A stretch of 36,999 nucleotides of DNA from Pseudomonadota bacterium (GCA_021848965.1 JAJZTL010000009.1:1-36999), one strand, 5' to 3'; shown: positions 1 to 10,114, counted from the first letter of the stretch. A program made the numbers and translations. Notes: generated by a model from the letters alone, not told the origin.

Positions 1-144
1 TTTGGTTCGAAGAGATCTTAAAATATTGTAGTTATTGGAATGGGCTTTATTGCTCAATAATATTACTGCGCCTATCTTTTTGAATCGATTATCTTGCGTT
101 TACTTAAAAAATTACCGGGCGTACCTGCACTTTTTTTATTTTAT

Positions 145-173
145 TTGACATTTTTTATTTTTTTACATAACAT
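145..173 (+). promoter_or_regulatory. Sigma70-type promoter of the 602-residue orphan gene
   Basis: A perfect -35 hexamer TTGACA (145-150) is separated by 17 bases from a -10-like TAACAT (168-173). The start codon at 207 lies about 30 bases downstream, with a GGAGG ribosome binding site at 194-198. The first 140 bases of the window show no gene that I can support. Confidence 0.65.
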
Positions 174-206
174 TTCCTTAAGGCTTTTGGTTCGGAGGGA
201 TGTAAA

Positions 207-2015
207 ATGTCTAAAGAAATTGAAATTGCGGCCAATATTTTTTTACAGTGGATTGAACATCCCGATGATCTAGCAAAAATAGATGCATTGAAAAGAGTTT
301 TTTTTACTCTTAAAGAAACATGTAGTTCTTCTGCTGACATTGAAAAAAAACTAGTTTCTATTGTTAATCGTTTATCCTTTTATATTAATTTAGTAAAGTT
401 TGATCAGGAAAAGTTCATTGCTATTATACAACAATGGTTTTCAGAGTCTGAAAGTACTGTTAATCGATCTATATCGTATGAGTTTCAATTCGGCTTTCGT
501 TTACCCCGAATTATTCAAGAAAGAATAGAACACATCCAGAAAATACAGGAAAAAGTGACATCTTCTTTCTTAGTTTGGACACAGAATACCCAAGATCTTA
601 ATCATGTAAATGAAATAAAGGATGCCTTAGTAGCGTTACGTTCTAGTATTGAGTCGGCAAAAGATCCAGATGAATTAACTGCTTTCCTTTGCTATGCCGT
701 TATGCCTATTGTGGAAGAAATTGTTTTACGTATGAACCCAGCCAGTGATGCTAATAGAATTATTTTAGAGTTTGAAAAGCTAGGTGAGACATGGTATGAC
801 GCAATATACAATTATGAAGCGCCCGTTGATACAAGTTCTGAAGATGCAAGATATGCGCATATGCAATTAGCTTACCACTATACTGTTTATACAATTCTGT
901 TCCAAGTGTTACGTAATAGAATCCCTCTAAATTCAGATATTAGTGCTTTATTTCAGCAGATATTAGAAAGAAAGAATAGATTTGAAGAGTATAAAAGGCA
1001 ATTTAATTCATTGATGGGTTTATCTCTCGAATCAACAGAGAAAAATGAATTATTAAAGGAAAGACAGCAGCATCAAAATTATATATATTCGGTACTAAGT
1101 GAAACAATTGCTGCAATTGCATGGATGAATGAATTTCTTAATTCTCGACACATGTTTGACTTGAAAAGGGGATTGATTGAAATACAGGAGAAGCAAAAGC
1201 AGTTTAATAACTTATATGCGGTTCTTTCCAGCAAGACGATTCCTGAAAATTTTTATCTAGAATGCCTCATGCAGGAACATTGTTTAATTGAACTAAGTAA
1301 CTTAGTGACGACATTGAACTGGGTTAACGATCAAATGAGAGACAATATTGAAAATAATATTTTTTATTTTCAAAATGAAATATCTGCTGAAATTTCAAGT
1401 AGTATAGATAATCTTTCGAAATATAGGATACACACTGAGGCAAAAGATTTTTTGGTAAAGTTAAAAGAACAAGCGATGAGATTTGATACTATTTCTGACA
1501 TTGCCGAATTTAGAACGAAAATTGAAGCCAAATTAAATGAATTGTTATTAAAAAACCAATCAACGATTGTCTCAGAAGCAAGAACAGCACGTCGTTTATT
1601 TCGTAGCTTATCTATCGAATTGCACCGCTCTTCTTCGGCATCCTCCTGGAATGAGGTGAAAAATTTATTATTAAGTCTCTTAGAGAAAGTGCCTCGAATA
1701 ATAGATGATGAATCTCAAAAAATGGCTTTGGAGAAAGCAAAAGATTTGGATAGGTTTGGCTTAAGAGATTCTTACTCATTAGCTGAACAAGCATCTATGG
1801 GTTTTAGATTATCGCATGAAGCAGATCTTGATTATGCAATATTAAATGCTGAAAAACTTTCTTATAGACGGAATTCAAATGATAATAGCGAAAGTAGTCG
1901 AGGTAAGAAAAAAAGTGCTATTACTTGTGTACTGTCATACTTTTCTCATTCTCGCAAGCAACCAGTTGAAGAAATTATTCCCTGTGATTCCTTCAGCATA
2001 AGAAAAAGTGAATAA
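207..2015 (+). CDS. Hypothetical all-helical protein, 602 residues
   Basis: I do not recognise this family. The ATG at 207 has a strong GGAGG at 8 bases spacing and its own promoter, so the gene is almost certainly expressed. The protein is predicted by eye to be largely alpha-helical, with long stretches of alternating charged and hydrophobic residues, for example around residues 260-300 and 420-460, which suggests helical bundles or coiled coils. I see no signal peptide, no membrane segment and no nucleotide-binding motif. The C-terminal ~45 residues are different in character: a Ser/Asn/Lys/Arg-rich linker followed by a short hydrophobic piece and a polar end. The gene converges with tpiA (33-base gap) and has no operon partner. 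It could be a secreted effector or a structural protein; this is inference only. Confidence 0.8.
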   Translation: MSKEIEIAANIFLQWIEHPDDLAKIDALKRVFFTLKETCSSSADIEKKLVSIVNRLSFYINLVKFDQEKFIAIIQQWFSESESTVNRSISYEFQFGFRLPRIIQERIEHIQKIQEKVTSSFLVWTQNTQDLNHVNEIKDALVALRSSIESAKDPDELTAFLCYAVMPIVEEIVLRMNPASDANRIILEFEKLGETWYDAIYNYEAPVDTSSEDARYAHMQLAYHYTVYTILFQVLRNRIPLNSDISALFQQILERKNRFEEYKRQFNSLMGLSLESTEKNELLKERQQHQNYIYSVLSETIAAIAWMNEFLNSRHMFDLKRGLIEIQEKQKQFNNLYAVLSSKTIPENFYLECLMQEHCLIELSNLVTTLNWVNDQMRDNIENNIFYFQNEISAEISSSIDNLSKYRIHTEAKDFLVKLKEQAMRFDTISDIAEFRTKIEAKLNELLLKNQSTIVSEARTARRLFRSLSIELHRSSSASSWNEVKNLLLSLLEKVPRIIDDESQKMALEKAKDLDRFGLRDSYSLAEQASMGFRLSHEADLDYAILNAEKLSYRRNSNDNSESSRGKKKSAITCVLSYFSHSRKQPVEEIIPCDSFSIRKSE

Positions 2016-2048
2016 TTGTGCTAATGGGAATTGCTTTAAAAAATGATT

Positions 2049-2798
2049 TTATAAAGATTTCAGTATGGCTAAAAATTCATCTGCATCGAGAGACGCTCCA
2101 CCGACCAATGCACCATCAATATCAGGCATAGAAAAAAGAGCTTGCGCATTTGTGGCTTTCACACTACCACCATACAGAATGGATATTTTCTCAGCAAAAA
2201 TCGGATTTTTTTTGGCAACGCATTGACGAATAAAGGCATGCATCGCTTGAGCTTGTTCTGGTGTTGCCGTAAGCCCAGTGCCAATAGCCCAAACAGGCTC
2301 GTAGGCAATAATGCAGTTTTCAAAATAGTTAATAGGTGCTAATTGCTCTGCTAAAACAATCTCTGCACGGCCTGCATCTCGCTCGTCCAGCGTTTCACCT
2401 ACACATAAAATAGGAATTAACTGATTCTTTTGAGCAATATGAAATTTTTCTGCAACAATAGTATGTGTTTCTGCAAAGAGAGTGCGACGTTCTGAATGTC
2501 CAATTAACACGTAAGCACATCCAAAGTCCTTAAGCATGGCAGCGGAAACCTCTCCTGTGTAAGCTCCTGGGCCTTCATAAGGACTTAAATTTTGAGCTCC
2601 CCAATGGATAAAAGTGTTGCCAAGCAATGCCGCTGTTTGCTCTAAATATACAAAAGGAGGAAAAACAATACAGCTTGCTAAGATATCTGCAGGCGAACAT
2701 TTTTGCAGCAAATCATTTAAAAGTGCTTGATTAGCAGATTTACTGCCATTCATTTTCCAGTTACCTGCGACAATACGTTGACGTGGAGATATTTTCAT
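2049..2798 (-). CDS. tpiA: Triosephosphate isomerase
   Basis: Interconverts dihydroxyacetone phosphate and glyceraldehyde 3-phosphate in glycolysis, in the cytoplasm. The 249-residue protein has all the catalytic residues of the family: Lys15 in the GNWKMNG motif, His101 in IGHSERR and Glu167 in YEPVWAIGTG. The phosphate-binding GGSV and GALVGGASL motifs are near the C-terminus. I chose the ATG at 2798 because it places the GNWK motif at the usual distance from the N-terminus; an in-frame ATG 36 bases further upstream lies inside typA. A GAGG sits about 11 bases before the chosen start, which is long. The gene starts 7 bases after the typA stop and is probably cotranscribed with it. In enterobacteria tpiA is not paired with typA, so the pairing is lineage-specific. 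Confidence 0.95.
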   Translation of the reverse strand: MKISPRQRIVAGNWKMNGSKSANQALLNDLLQKCSPADILASCIVFPPFVYLEQTAALLGNTFIHWGAQNLSPYEGPGAYTGEVSAAMLKDFGCAYVLIGHSERRTLFAETHTIVAEKFHIAQKNQLIPILCVGETLDERDAGRAEIVLAEQLAPINYFENCIIAYEPVWAIGTGLTATPEQAQAMHAFIRQCVAKKNPIFAEKISILYGGSVKATNAQALFSMPDIDGALVGGASLDADEFLAILKSL

Positions 2799-2805
2799 GG
2801 CGCAT

Positions 2806-4617
2806 CTAACCTCGACTTGTTTTTTTTCGTTCATGTTCTTTCAACCATTTTTTTCGAAGACGTAAAAAAGAAGGTGTAACTTCAACGAGCTCATCGTCGT
2901 CAATCATTTCCATCGCTTGTTCTAAGGTTAAACGAATGGGAGGAGTTAAAATAATATTTTCATCGGTACCTGATGCACGCATGTTCGTGAGTTGTTTCTC
3001 TTTTGTTACGTTGACAACAAGATCATTTTCACGAGAATGTAATCCTACAATCATACCTTCATACACTTCAGTTTGTGGTTCTATAAATAATTTACCACGT
3101 TCTTGTAGGTTCCACAAAGCATAACCACGAGCAACTCCTTCACTGTTAGCAATAAGTACTCCTTGTCGTCGAGATTTGATATGTGTTGAGACACATGGGC
3201 CATAATGATCAAATAAATGATAAATTAAGCCGGTGCCAGAAGTAGCTGTCAGAAACTCATTTTGGAAACCAATGAGTCCTCGTGTAGGAATAACATAATG
3301 AAGACGAACACGTCCCTTTCCATCGGGTTGCATGTCTCTCATATCACCCTTGCGTTGACCTATTTGCTCCATAATCGTGCCTAAGTGAGTCTCTTCAATA
3401 TCCATGACAAGTGTTTCAAAAGGCTCTAATATGACATCACCTTCTTGTTTTAAAATAACTTCAGGACGAGAAATAGCTAATTCATACCCTTCGCGACGCA
3501 TAGTTTCAATGAGAATTCCTAAATGTAATTCACCCCGGCCAGAAACTTTAAATTTGTCAGGATCTTCGGTGTCTTCGACTCGCAACGCTACGTTATGTAA
3601 AAGCTCAGTATCTAGACGTTCACGTAGTTTACGACTCGTAACATATTTGCCATCACGGCCAGCGAAAGGAGAAGTGTTGACTTGAAATGTCATACTGATG
3701 GTGGGTTCATCTACCTTTAATGGAGGTAAAGTTTCGGGCATGGCTGGGTCACAAATCGTATCTGAAATATGTAAGTTTTCAATCCCAGTAATAGCAATAA
3801 TATCACCTGCATGGGCGGATTCGCGCTCTACTTTTTCTAATCCTTTAAAGCCAAGAATTTGTAAAATACGTCCTGAGCGACGTTGATTTTCTGTATCAAG
3901 AATAACCACAGGGGACTTTGCATTAATTTTTCCACGTGTGATTCGGCCAATACCAATAGTACCCACATAGCTAGAATAATCTAATGAAGAAATTTGCATC
4001 TGAAAAGGTCCATCGATATTCACTTTAGGAGGGTGAACTTTTTTTATGATAGTTTCAAATAAGGGGGTCATATCGGTTTTGGCATCATTTTGATCCAAAA
4101 GTGCGTAGCCCTCAAGAGCGGATGCGTAAACAATCGGAAAATCTAGCTGTTCATCCGTAGCACCGAGTTTATCAAATAAATCAAATACTTGATTAATGAC
4201 CCATTCAGGACGTGCGCCTGGGCGATCAATTTTATTAATGACCACAATAGGATTAAGTTTTTGAGCAAATGCTTTTTGCGTGACAAACCGTGTTTGCGGC
4301 ATAGGTCCATCGACAGCATCAACTAACAATAAAACAGAGTCTACCATTGATAAAATACGTTCAACTTCACCTCCGAAGTCTGCGTGTCCTGGCGTATCTA
4401 CAATATTAATAGTATAACCCCCCCATTCAATGGCGGTGTTTTTAGCTAAAATAGTGATTCCTCGTTCCTTTTCTAAGGCGTTTGAGTCCATAAGGCGTTG
4501 TGTCGGCGCAGCGCGATCGTTTAAAGTACCACTTTGTTGGAGTAGTTTATCAACTAAAGTTGTTTTGCCATGGTCAACGTGAGCAATAATGGCAATATTG
4601 CGAATTTTTTCAATCAT
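2806..4617 (-). CDS. typA: Ribosome-associated GTPase BipA/TypA
   Basis: Translational GTPase of the EF-G-like family that acts in ribosome assembly and stress or low-temperature growth. The 603-residue length is normal. The G1 motif AHVDHGKT is at residues 12-19, followed by switch I with the RGITI motif, DTPGHADF (G3) and NKIDRPGAR (G4 region). The C-terminal part has the family sequence [12 protein letters not shown] and the RASGTDEN segment of the BipA-specific C-terminal domain. The start is the first ATG after a strong promoter. It is probably cotranscribed with tpiA, which starts 7 bases downstream. Confidence 0.96.
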   Translation of the reverse strand: MIEKIRNIAIIAHVDHGKTTLVDKLLQQSGTLNDRAAPTQRLMDSNALEKERGITILAKNTAIEWGGYTINIVDTPGHADFGGEVERILSMVDSVLLLVDAVDGPMPQTRFVTQKAFAQKLNPIVVINKIDRPGARPEWVINQVFDLFDKLGATDEQLDFPIVYASALEGYALLDQNDAKTDMTPLFETIIKKVHPPKVNIDGPFQMQISSLDYSSYVGTIGIGRITRGKINAKSPVVILDTENQRRSGRILQILGFKGLEKVERESAHAGDIIAITGIENLHISDTICDPAMPETLPPLKVDEPTISMTFQVNTSPFAGRDGKYVTSRKLRERLDTELLHNVALRVEDTEDPDKFKVSGRGELHLGILIETMRREGYELAISRPEVILKQEGDVILEPFETLVMDIEETHLGTIMEQIGQRKGDMRDMQPDGKGRVRLHYVIPTRGLIGFQNEFLTATSGTGLIYHLFDHYGPCVSTHIKSRRQGVLIANSEGVARGYALWNLQERGKLFIEPQTEVYEGMIVGLHSRENDLVVNVTKEKQLTNMRASGTDENIILTPPIRLTLEQAMEMIDDDELVEVTPSFLRLRKKWLKEHERKKTSRG

Positions 4618-4648
4618 ATTGTCTATTCATTTTTAAGTAAAGCAAGTT

Positions 4649-4677
4649 ATTCTACGGAGATATCAGATTTTTGTCAA
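4649..4677 (-). promoter_or_regulatory. Strong sigma70 promoter of typA-tpiA
   Basis: Read on the minus strand, TTGACA (4677-4672) is followed by a 17-base spacer and TAGAAT (4654-4649). Transcription would begin near 4642, about 25 bases before the typA ATG. The site lies in the 87-base gap between rlmJ and typA, so typA is not dependent on read-through from rlmJ. Confidence 0.75.
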
Positions 4678-4704
4678 AAAAGTATGAGATAGAAGGTTTG
4701 TTAA

Positions 4705-5538
4705 TTATGTGGTTTTTTGTTCAACTAAGTATGATGCGCTGTCAGATTGAATAATTTTGCTTAATTCTTGCAGCATTTTTTCTCCCTCTTCCGCAAGAAC
4801 ATAAGGCGGATTAATAATCCATAATCCTGAGCCTGTCATACCCTTTGTTGTTGCATGGGTATAAAACTCAAGTCTTAAATAATTTGTTGGAGCAATTGCT
4901 TCTAAATTATTTACAAATTGGGGAGGCAATTGATTGTCAATCAGTGGATACCATAAGCAATACGTCATTGTAGGGCTTTTTTTATAAGCTGCTTTAATGG
5001 CTTTGGTTACTTCTTGATATTCTATTTTTCTTTCATATGACGGATCAATAAATACAAGTCCACGGCGTTCAATAGGCGGAAGTAAGGCATTTAAATTTTT
5101 TAATCCATCTTCTTTTGTTACGTAGCCTTGATGTCCATGAAAAGATATTTGAGCAAGATAATCAAATTCTGAAGGATGTAGCTCACAAAATACTAACCTA
5201 TCCTGTTGACGTAAAAGTTGAAGAGCAATTTCAGGAGAGCCTGGATAATAATTTAAGGCATTGGATGAATTCACGCGGTTAATAGTTTCAAGATAATTTG
5301 AAAATAGTGGTGAAAGCTGTGTACGATTTTCCCATAAAGGCAAAATTCCTGCTTTTGCTTCATGTGTTTTCAATGCGTGTTCGTGTTGTAAATTATAAAG
5401 TCCTCGCCCTGCATGGGTATCCAAATATAGCAACGGCTTATCCTTTTTTATCAAGTAATTGAGTATGCGTGTTAATAGTGCATGTTTCATTACATCGGCA
5501 AAGCAGCCTGCGTGGTAACTGTGTTGATAACTAAGCAT
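4705..5538 (-). CDS. rlmJ: 23S rRNA (adenine2030-N6)-methyltransferase
   Basis: Methylates A2030 of 23S rRNA using S-adenosylmethionine. The 277-residue length from the ATG at 5538 matches E. coli RlmJ (280). That start gives the typical N-terminus with the pattern LSYxHSxHAGxxADVxKH. An in-frame ATG at 5607 would add 23 atypical residues and was rejected. The SAM-binding motif LDTHAGRG is at residues 39-46, and YYPGSP and ELHPSE follow. The catalytic tetrapeptide, DPPY in E. coli, is DPSY here at residues 165-168. The central Pro-to-Ser change is tolerated in the wider N6-adenine methyltransferase group (DPPY, NPPY, DPSY variants). The gene is divergent from deoB. Confidence 0.93.
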   Translation of the reverse strand: MLSYQHSYHAGCFADVMKHALLTRILNYLIKKDKPLLYLDTHAGRGLYNLQHEHALKTHEAKAGILPLWENRTQLSPLFSNYLETINRVNSSNALNYYPGSPEIALQLLRQQDRLVFCELHPSEFDYLAQISFHGHQGYVTKEDGLKNLNALLPPIERRGLVFIDPSYERKIEYQEVTKAIKAAYKKSPTMTYCLWYPLIDNQLPPQFVNNLEAIAPTNYLRLEFYTHATTKGMTGSGLWIINPPYVLAEEGEKMLQELSKIIQSDSASYLVEQKTT

Positions 5539-5593
5539 GATAATATTATGCCTAAAATGCTTAAAATTGTAACTAGTTTTGGCGTGTTTATTT

Positions 5594-5623
5594 TTGACAA
5601 ACAACAAGAAAGCGTGTTAAAAA
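5594..5623 (+). promoter_or_regulatory. Possible deoB promoter
   Basis: TTGACA at 5594-5599 is followed 18 bases later by TAAAAA (5618-5623), preceded by an extended -10 TG at 5615. The -10 element is weak. The site lies within the 118-base divergent region between rlmJ and deoB and could serve deoB, whose ATG is at 5657. Confidence 0.4.
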
Positions 5624-5656
5624 GTGGCCAATTATTTTAATAATGGTTGATAGAAA

Positions 5657-6853
5657 ATGCCTAGAGTGTGTGTATTGTTACTTGATTCATTAGGGGTTGG
5701 CGCTAGCTTAGATGCTGCACAATATGGGGATGTTGGTGCTAATACTTTAGGACATATTGCCCAGTATTGTTATGAGACACGCAAAAAACCGCTGAATATT
5801 CCCAATCTTTCTCGCTTAGGGTTGCAAAATGTTGTACTAGCCAGTAGCGGTGAGCCTCTAATGGGATGTCCTGTGATTGAGAAACCGCAAAGTCTTTGGG
5901 GATATGCTGTAGAAAAAAGTGTAGGAAAAGATACTCCAAGTGGACATTGGGAAATTACAGGAGTACCAGTGACTACTCCATGGGGATATTTTCCAAATAT
6001 CACTCCTTGTTTTCCGGATGAACTGATACAACAATTTGTTCAAGAGGCTAGTCTGCCTGGTGTTTTGGGCAATAAACATGCATCAGGAACCGATATTCTA
6101 GTGGAATGTGGTGAAGAGCATATTCTAACAAAAAAACCTATTGTATATACTTCAGCTGATAGTGTCTTTCAAATTGCAGCGCATGAGCAGCATTTCGGTT
6201 TAGAACGACTTTATGAAGTTTGTAAAATAGCGCGTAAATTAGTCGATTCTTATAATATAGGCCGTGTTATTGCGCGCCCTTTCGTTGGAGATGTCGGTAG
6301 TTTTAAACGTACCGGAAATCGTCATGATTATTCTGTGCTGCCTCCTGCAGATACACTGCTTGATCGTTTAAAAGCTGCGGGTAAAGAAGTGGTTGCAATA
6401 GGTAAAACAGATGATATTTTTGCCCATTCTGGAACGACAAAAGTAATTACAGCTGATGGGAATATGGCCTTATTTGACGCAACAGTAGAAGCATTAAAAA
6501 ATACAACAAAGGATTGTTTGATTTTTACAAATTTTGTTGATTTTGATTCACAATATGGGCATCGTCGGGATCCGGCAGGTTACGCAGCTGCATTGGAAGC
6601 ATTCGATCAACGCTTGCCGGAATTGGAGGCATTATTGGGTTATGATGATGCAATTGTTTTAACGGCTGATCATGGTTGCGATCCTACGTTCCCTGGTTCA
6701 GACCATACGCGAGAACATATCCCTGCAATTTTTTTTAGTCCAAGTTTAAATCATGAATGGATTGGGCGACGCGAAACTTTTGCTGATATTGGACAAAGCA
6801 TTGCCCATTTTATGAAAATTGAGCCTCTAAACGTAGGAATTTCATTTATTTGA
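5657..6853 (+). CDS. deoB: Phosphopentomutase
   Basis: Interconverts (deoxy)ribose 1-phosphate and 5-phosphate in nucleoside salvage; a Mn-dependent alkaline-phosphatase-superfamily enzyme. The 398 residues compare with 407 in E. coli. Visible features are the metal-binding Asp10 in LLLDSLGVGA, GDVGANTLGHI at 24-34, and the phosphorylated threonine Thr93 in GKDTPSGHWE. Further on are the cap-domain motif YTSADSVFQIA, TNFVDFDSQYGHRRD, and the C-terminal metal ligands in TADHGCDPTFPGSDHTREH. The gene stands alone here; no deoA, deoC or deoD is adjacent. The ribosome binding site is weak (GGTTGA). Confidence 0.96.
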   Translation: MPRVCVLLLDSLGVGASLDAAQYGDVGANTLGHIAQYCYETRKKPLNIPNLSRLGLQNVVLASSGEPLMGCPVIEKPQSLWGYAVEKSVGKDTPSGHWEITGVPVTTPWGYFPNITPCFPDELIQQFVQEASLPGVLGNKHASGTDILVECGEEHILTKKPIVYTSADSVFQIAAHEQHFGLERLYEVCKIARKLVDSYNIGRVIARPFVGDVGSFKRTGNRHDYSVLPPADTLLDRLKAAGKEVVAIGKTDDIFAHSGTTKVITADGNMALFDATVEALKNTTKDCLIFTNFVDFDSQYGHRRDPAGYAAALEAFDQRLPELEALLGYDDAIVLTADHGCDPTFPGSDHTREHIPAIFFSPSLNHEWIGRRETFADIGQSIAHFMKIEPLNVGISFI

Positions 6854-6910
6854 TTTATTGGTTTCAGCTTGAGCTTTTGTGGAAAGGGTAAAAAAGTTTT
6901 GGTCGAGTTG

Positions 6911-6939
6911 TTGACAAGTATTTGATGTTTATATAGAAT
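6911..6939 (+). promoter_or_regulatory. Promoter of the str (rpsL) operon
   Basis: TTGACA (6911-6916), a 17-base spacer, then TAGAAT (6934-6939). The predicted transcript starts near 6946 and has a leader of about 75 bases before rpsL. This is the best-matching promoter upstream of the whole ribosomal-protein block. The discriminator after the -10 contains GC pairs (acggcctc), as is common in growth-rate-regulated promoters. Confidence 0.75.
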
Positions 6940-7020
6940 ACGGCCTCTTTAACCCTTAGGTGCCTTTGGTTCCATATAAAGGGAAGTTGGAATTTTAAAT
7001 TTTTGGAGTTTTTCTTAATA

Positions 7021-7407
7021 ATGGCTACGGTAAATCAGTTAGTGAGAAAGCCAAGAGTGTTGTCTCGGGAGAAAAGTACAGTTCCTGCGTTAGCTGGATG
7101 TCCACAAAGACGAGGAGTTTGTACAAGAGTCTATACAACGACACCGAAGAAGCCAAACTCGGCAATGAGAAAAGTGGCTCGTGTTCGTTTGACAAATGGC
7201 TATGAGGTTACCTCGTATATCGGGGGTGAGGGTCATAATCTTCAAGAGCACTCCGTGGTGTTAATTCGTGGAGGACGTGTGAAGGATTTGCCAGGGGTGC
7301 GTTATCATACGGTTCGAGGCAGTCTAGATACGTCTGGTGTTAATGATCGAAAACAGGGTCGTTCTAAATATGGAACGAAGAGACCAAAAGATAAAGATAA
7401 GAAGTAA
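7021..7407 (+). CDS. rpsL: 30S ribosomal protein S12
   Basis: Decoding-centre protein of the small subunit. The 128 residues begin at the ATG at 7021, giving the universal [10 protein letters not shown]-terminus. A possible TTG at 7003 upstream was rejected because the GGAG at 7005-7008 lies inside that extension and serves the later ATG. Lys43 in TTTPKKPNS and the [13 protein letters not shown] loop are of the streptomycin-sensitive type. It is first in the str operon, with rpsG starting 5 bases after its stop. Confidence 0.97.
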   Translation: MATVNQLVRKPRVLSREKSTVPALAGCPQRRGVCTRVYTTTPKKPNSAMRKVARVRLTNGYEVTSYIGGEGHNLQEHSVVLIRGGRVKDLPGVRYHTVRGSLDTSGVNDRKQGRSKYGTKRPKDKDKK

Positions 7408-7412
7408 ATATT

Positions 7413-7958
7413 ATGCCAAGAAGAAGAGTAGCGGCCAAACGAGAAATTTTGCCCGATCCTAAGTTCGGTAGTCAGGTGCTTGCCAAGTTTATTAATGTTT
7501 TAATGTTAGATGGCAAAAAGTCTATTGCTGAGAAAGTTGTTTATGGTGCTTTAGATTCGCTGAATGAAAAAGCAAGCCGTCGAAAAGAGTCTCATGCTTC
7601 AGCTAAAGGCGATGAGGACGAAAGTGGAGACGCTGGGCGCTCAGGTAGTTCTAGCCCTTTGCATTATTTTGAATTGGCTCTAGATAATGTGCGTCCAACA
7701 GTGGAAGTCCGTTCCCGACGTGTGGGTGGTGCTACTTATCAAATTCCTGTCGAAGTAAAAGAGCAACGAGGAATGGCATTGGCAATGCGTTGGATTATTC
7801 AAGCCGCTAGAGGTCGGGGAGAAAAAGGGATGTTACAGCGGTTAACAGGAGAGCTTTTAGAAGCTTTAGATGGAAAAGGTAATTCGGTCAAGAAAAGAGA
7901 AGAAACGCATCGAATGGCAAAAGCAAACCAAGCTTTCGCGCACTTTCGGTGGAATTAA
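7413..7958 (+). CDS. rpsG: 30S ribosomal protein S7, with an unusual insert
   Basis: Nucleates assembly of the 3' major domain of 16S rRNA and lines the E site. The core matches the family closely: the MPRRRV start, [32 protein letters not shown], and AHFRW at the end. The protein has 181 residues although it ends where 156-residue S7 proteins do. The excess is an insert of about 24 residues at 55-80, rich in Ser, Gly, Asp, Glu and Lys, between the ALDSL helix and YFELALDNV. The reading frame is continuous on both sides, so this is not a frameshift. The gap after rpsL is only 5 bases. Confidence 0.96.
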   Translation: MPRRRVAAKREILPDPKFGSQVLAKFINVLMLDGKKSIAEKVVYGALDSLNEKASRRKESHASAKGDEDESGDAGRSGSSSPLHYFELALDNVRPTVEVRSRRVGGATYQIPVEVKEQRGMALAMRWIIQAARGRGEKGMLQRLTGELLEALDGKGNSVKKREETHRMAKANQAFAHFRWN

Positions 7959-7970
7959 GAGGTAAGCATT

Positions 7971-10070
7971 GTGAGTCAAGTGAGTCAAGTTATTCCGTTA
8001 GCCCAGTATCGTAACATTGGTATTATGGCGCACATTGATGCGGGAAAAACGACAACAACAGAACGTATCCTGTATTATACTGGAGTATCGCATAAAATTG
8101 GTGAAGTTCATGAAGGAACTGCAACAATGGATTGGATGGAGCAAGAACAAGAGCGTGGTATTACTATTACTGCAGCTGCGACTACTTGTTTCTGGCCTGG
8201 TTCCGAAAAGCAATATCCATTACATCGTGTTAACATCATTGATACGCCAGGGCACGTGGATTTCACTATTGAGGTAGAGCGGTCTTTACGTGTGCTTGAT
8301 GGTGCTGTTGCTGTGTTTGACTCAGTGGCTGGTGTAGAACCTCAATCTGAAACTGTATGGAGACAGGCTAACAAATATGGCGTTCCACGTTTGGCATTTG
8401 TTAATAAAATGGATCGAATGGGAGCTAACTTCTACCGAGTTGTTGATCAAATTAAAAATAGACTTGGTTCATGCCCTGTCCCAATTCAATTACCTATTGG
8501 TGCCGAAGATAATTTTGCTGGAGTAGTTGACTTAATTCGTATGAAAGCAATTTATTGGCATGAAGAAAACAAGGGAACTACTTTTGACTTGAAAGATATT
8601 CCTGAAGATCTAAAAGAAGCTGCCGATGAATGGCGAATGAGGTTGGTGGAAGCTGCTGCTGAAGCGAATGAAACCCTAATGGAAAAATATCTTGAAGGTC
8701 ATGAATTAACCGAGCAAGAAATTCGTCAAGGATTGCGGGCAAGAACACTTGTAAGCCAAGTTGTGCCTATGCTGTGTGGTTCTGCTTTCAAAAATAAAGG
8801 TGTTCAATCTGTTTTAGATGCTGTTATTGATTATCTGCCTTCTCCTTTAGATATTCCGCCGGTTAAAGGAATTGATGAAGATGATAATGAAGCTGAACGC
8901 AAAGCTTCTTATGATGAACCATTTTCAGCATTGGCTTTTAAAATAGCTACAGACCCCTATGTTGGCTCTTTAGCTTTCTTCAGAGTTTACTCTGGTGTTC
9001 TTAAGGCTGGTGATAGTGTTTATAACCCTGTGAAAGGTAAGCGTGAGCGAATTGGTCGTATTCTGCAAATGCATGCAAATACCAGAGAAGAAATTAAAGA
9101 AGTCAGAGCCGGTGATATTGCTGCGGCAGTTGGCCTAAAAACGGTAACAACGGGCGATACATTGTGTAATGAAAGCAATATTATTACATTAGAGCGAATG
9201 GAGTTTCCAGAGCCTGTTATTGCGGTGGCTGTCGAACCAAAAACTAAAGCAGATCAAGAAAAAATGGGTATTGCATTAGGTAAGTTAGCACAAGAAGATC
9301 CTTCTTTTAGGGTTCATACAGATGAAGAGTCTGGACAAACCATTATTGAAGGAATGGGAGAGCTTCATTTGGAAATTATTGTTGATCGTATGAAGCGGGA
9401 GTTTGGTGTTGAAGCTAATGTCGGAAAGCCTCAAGTTGCTTATAGAGAAACTATCAGAAAACCTGTTGAGCAAGAAGGTAAGTTTATCCGTCAGTCAGGT
9501 GGTCGAGGACAATATGGACACGTTTGGTTGAAGCTAGAACCAGGTGAACCCGGATCGGGCTATCAATTTGAAAACGCTATCGTTGGTGGAGTTATTCCGA
9601 AGGAATATATTCCAGCGGTCGATAAAGGTATTAAAGAACAGATGGAAAATGGTGTTATTGCTGGTTATCCAGTGGTTGATGTTAAAGTAACACTGTTTGA
9701 TGGTTCTTTTCATGAAGTAGACTCTAGCGAAATGGCCTTTAAAATCGCTGGTTCTATGGGGTTCAAACAAGGTGCTGCAAACGCACATCCCGTTTTACTT
9801 GAACCTATTATGAAAGTTGAAGTCGTTACTCCTGAAGATTACATGGGTGACGTTATGGGGGATTTGAATCGTCGAAGAGGTCTTGTTCAAGGAATGGAAG
9901 ACACTCCTGCTGGAAAAACAATCCGTGCGGAAGTACCATTAGCAGAAATGTTTGGTTATGCAACTGATTTGCGTTCAGCAACCCAAGGAAGAGCAACGTA
10001 CACGATGGAGTTTGCAAAGTATATGGAAGCACCTAAGAATATCGCTGAAGCAGTGATCGACAGGAAGTAA
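7971..10070 (+). CDS. fusA: Elongation factor G
   Basis: GTPase that drives ribosomal translocation and, with RRF, ribosome recycling. The 699-residue length is normal. AHIDAGKT (G1) is at 20-27, the RGITI switch at 62-66, DTPGH (G3) at 91-95 and NKMD (G4) at 145-148. The later domains are present, including the GQYGHVW segment of domain IV and the C-terminal [13 protein letters not shown]. The start is a GTG at 7971 with an AGAGGTAA ribosome binding site about 8 bases upstream. A 44-base gap separates it from tuf. Confidence 0.98.
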   Translation: MSQVSQVIPLAQYRNIGIMAHIDAGKTTTTERILYYTGVSHKIGEVHEGTATMDWMEQEQERGITITAAATTCFWPGSEKQYPLHRVNIIDTPGHVDFTIEVERSLRVLDGAVAVFDSVAGVEPQSETVWRQANKYGVPRLAFVNKMDRMGANFYRVVDQIKNRLGSCPVPIQLPIGAEDNFAGVVDLIRMKAIYWHEENKGTTFDLKDIPEDLKEAADEWRMRLVEAAAEANETLMEKYLEGHELTEQEIRQGLRARTLVSQVVPMLCGSAFKNKGVQSVLDAVIDYLPSPLDIPPVKGIDEDDNEAERKASYDEPFSALAFKIATDPYVGSLAFFRVYSGVLKAGDSVYNPVKGKRERIGRILQMHANTREEIKEVRAGDIAAAVGLKTVTTGDTLCNESNIITLERMEFPEPVIAVAVEPKTKADQEKMGIALGKLAQEDPSFRVHTDEESGQTIIEGMGELHLEIIVDRMKREFGVEANVGKPQVAYRETIRKPVEQEGKFIRQSGGRGQYGHVWLKLEPGEPGSGYQFENAIVGGVIPKEYIPAVDKGIKEQMENGVIAGYPVVDVKVTLFDGSFHEVDSSEMAFKIAGSMGFKQGAANAHPVLLEPIMKVEVVTPEDYMGDVMGDLNRRRGLVQGMEDTPAGKTIRAEVPLAEMFGYATDLRSATQGRATYTMEFAKYMEAPKNIAEAVIDRK

Positions 10071-10114
10071 TTTTTATATAAACTTAGTATTAATTAATAA
10101 GAGGTAGCAACAAA

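Noticed and set aside
6865-6878. Terminator after deoB (AGCT-TG-AGCT followed by TTTT)
   Set aside because: The stem is 4 pairs with a 2-base loop and cannot form a stable hairpin.
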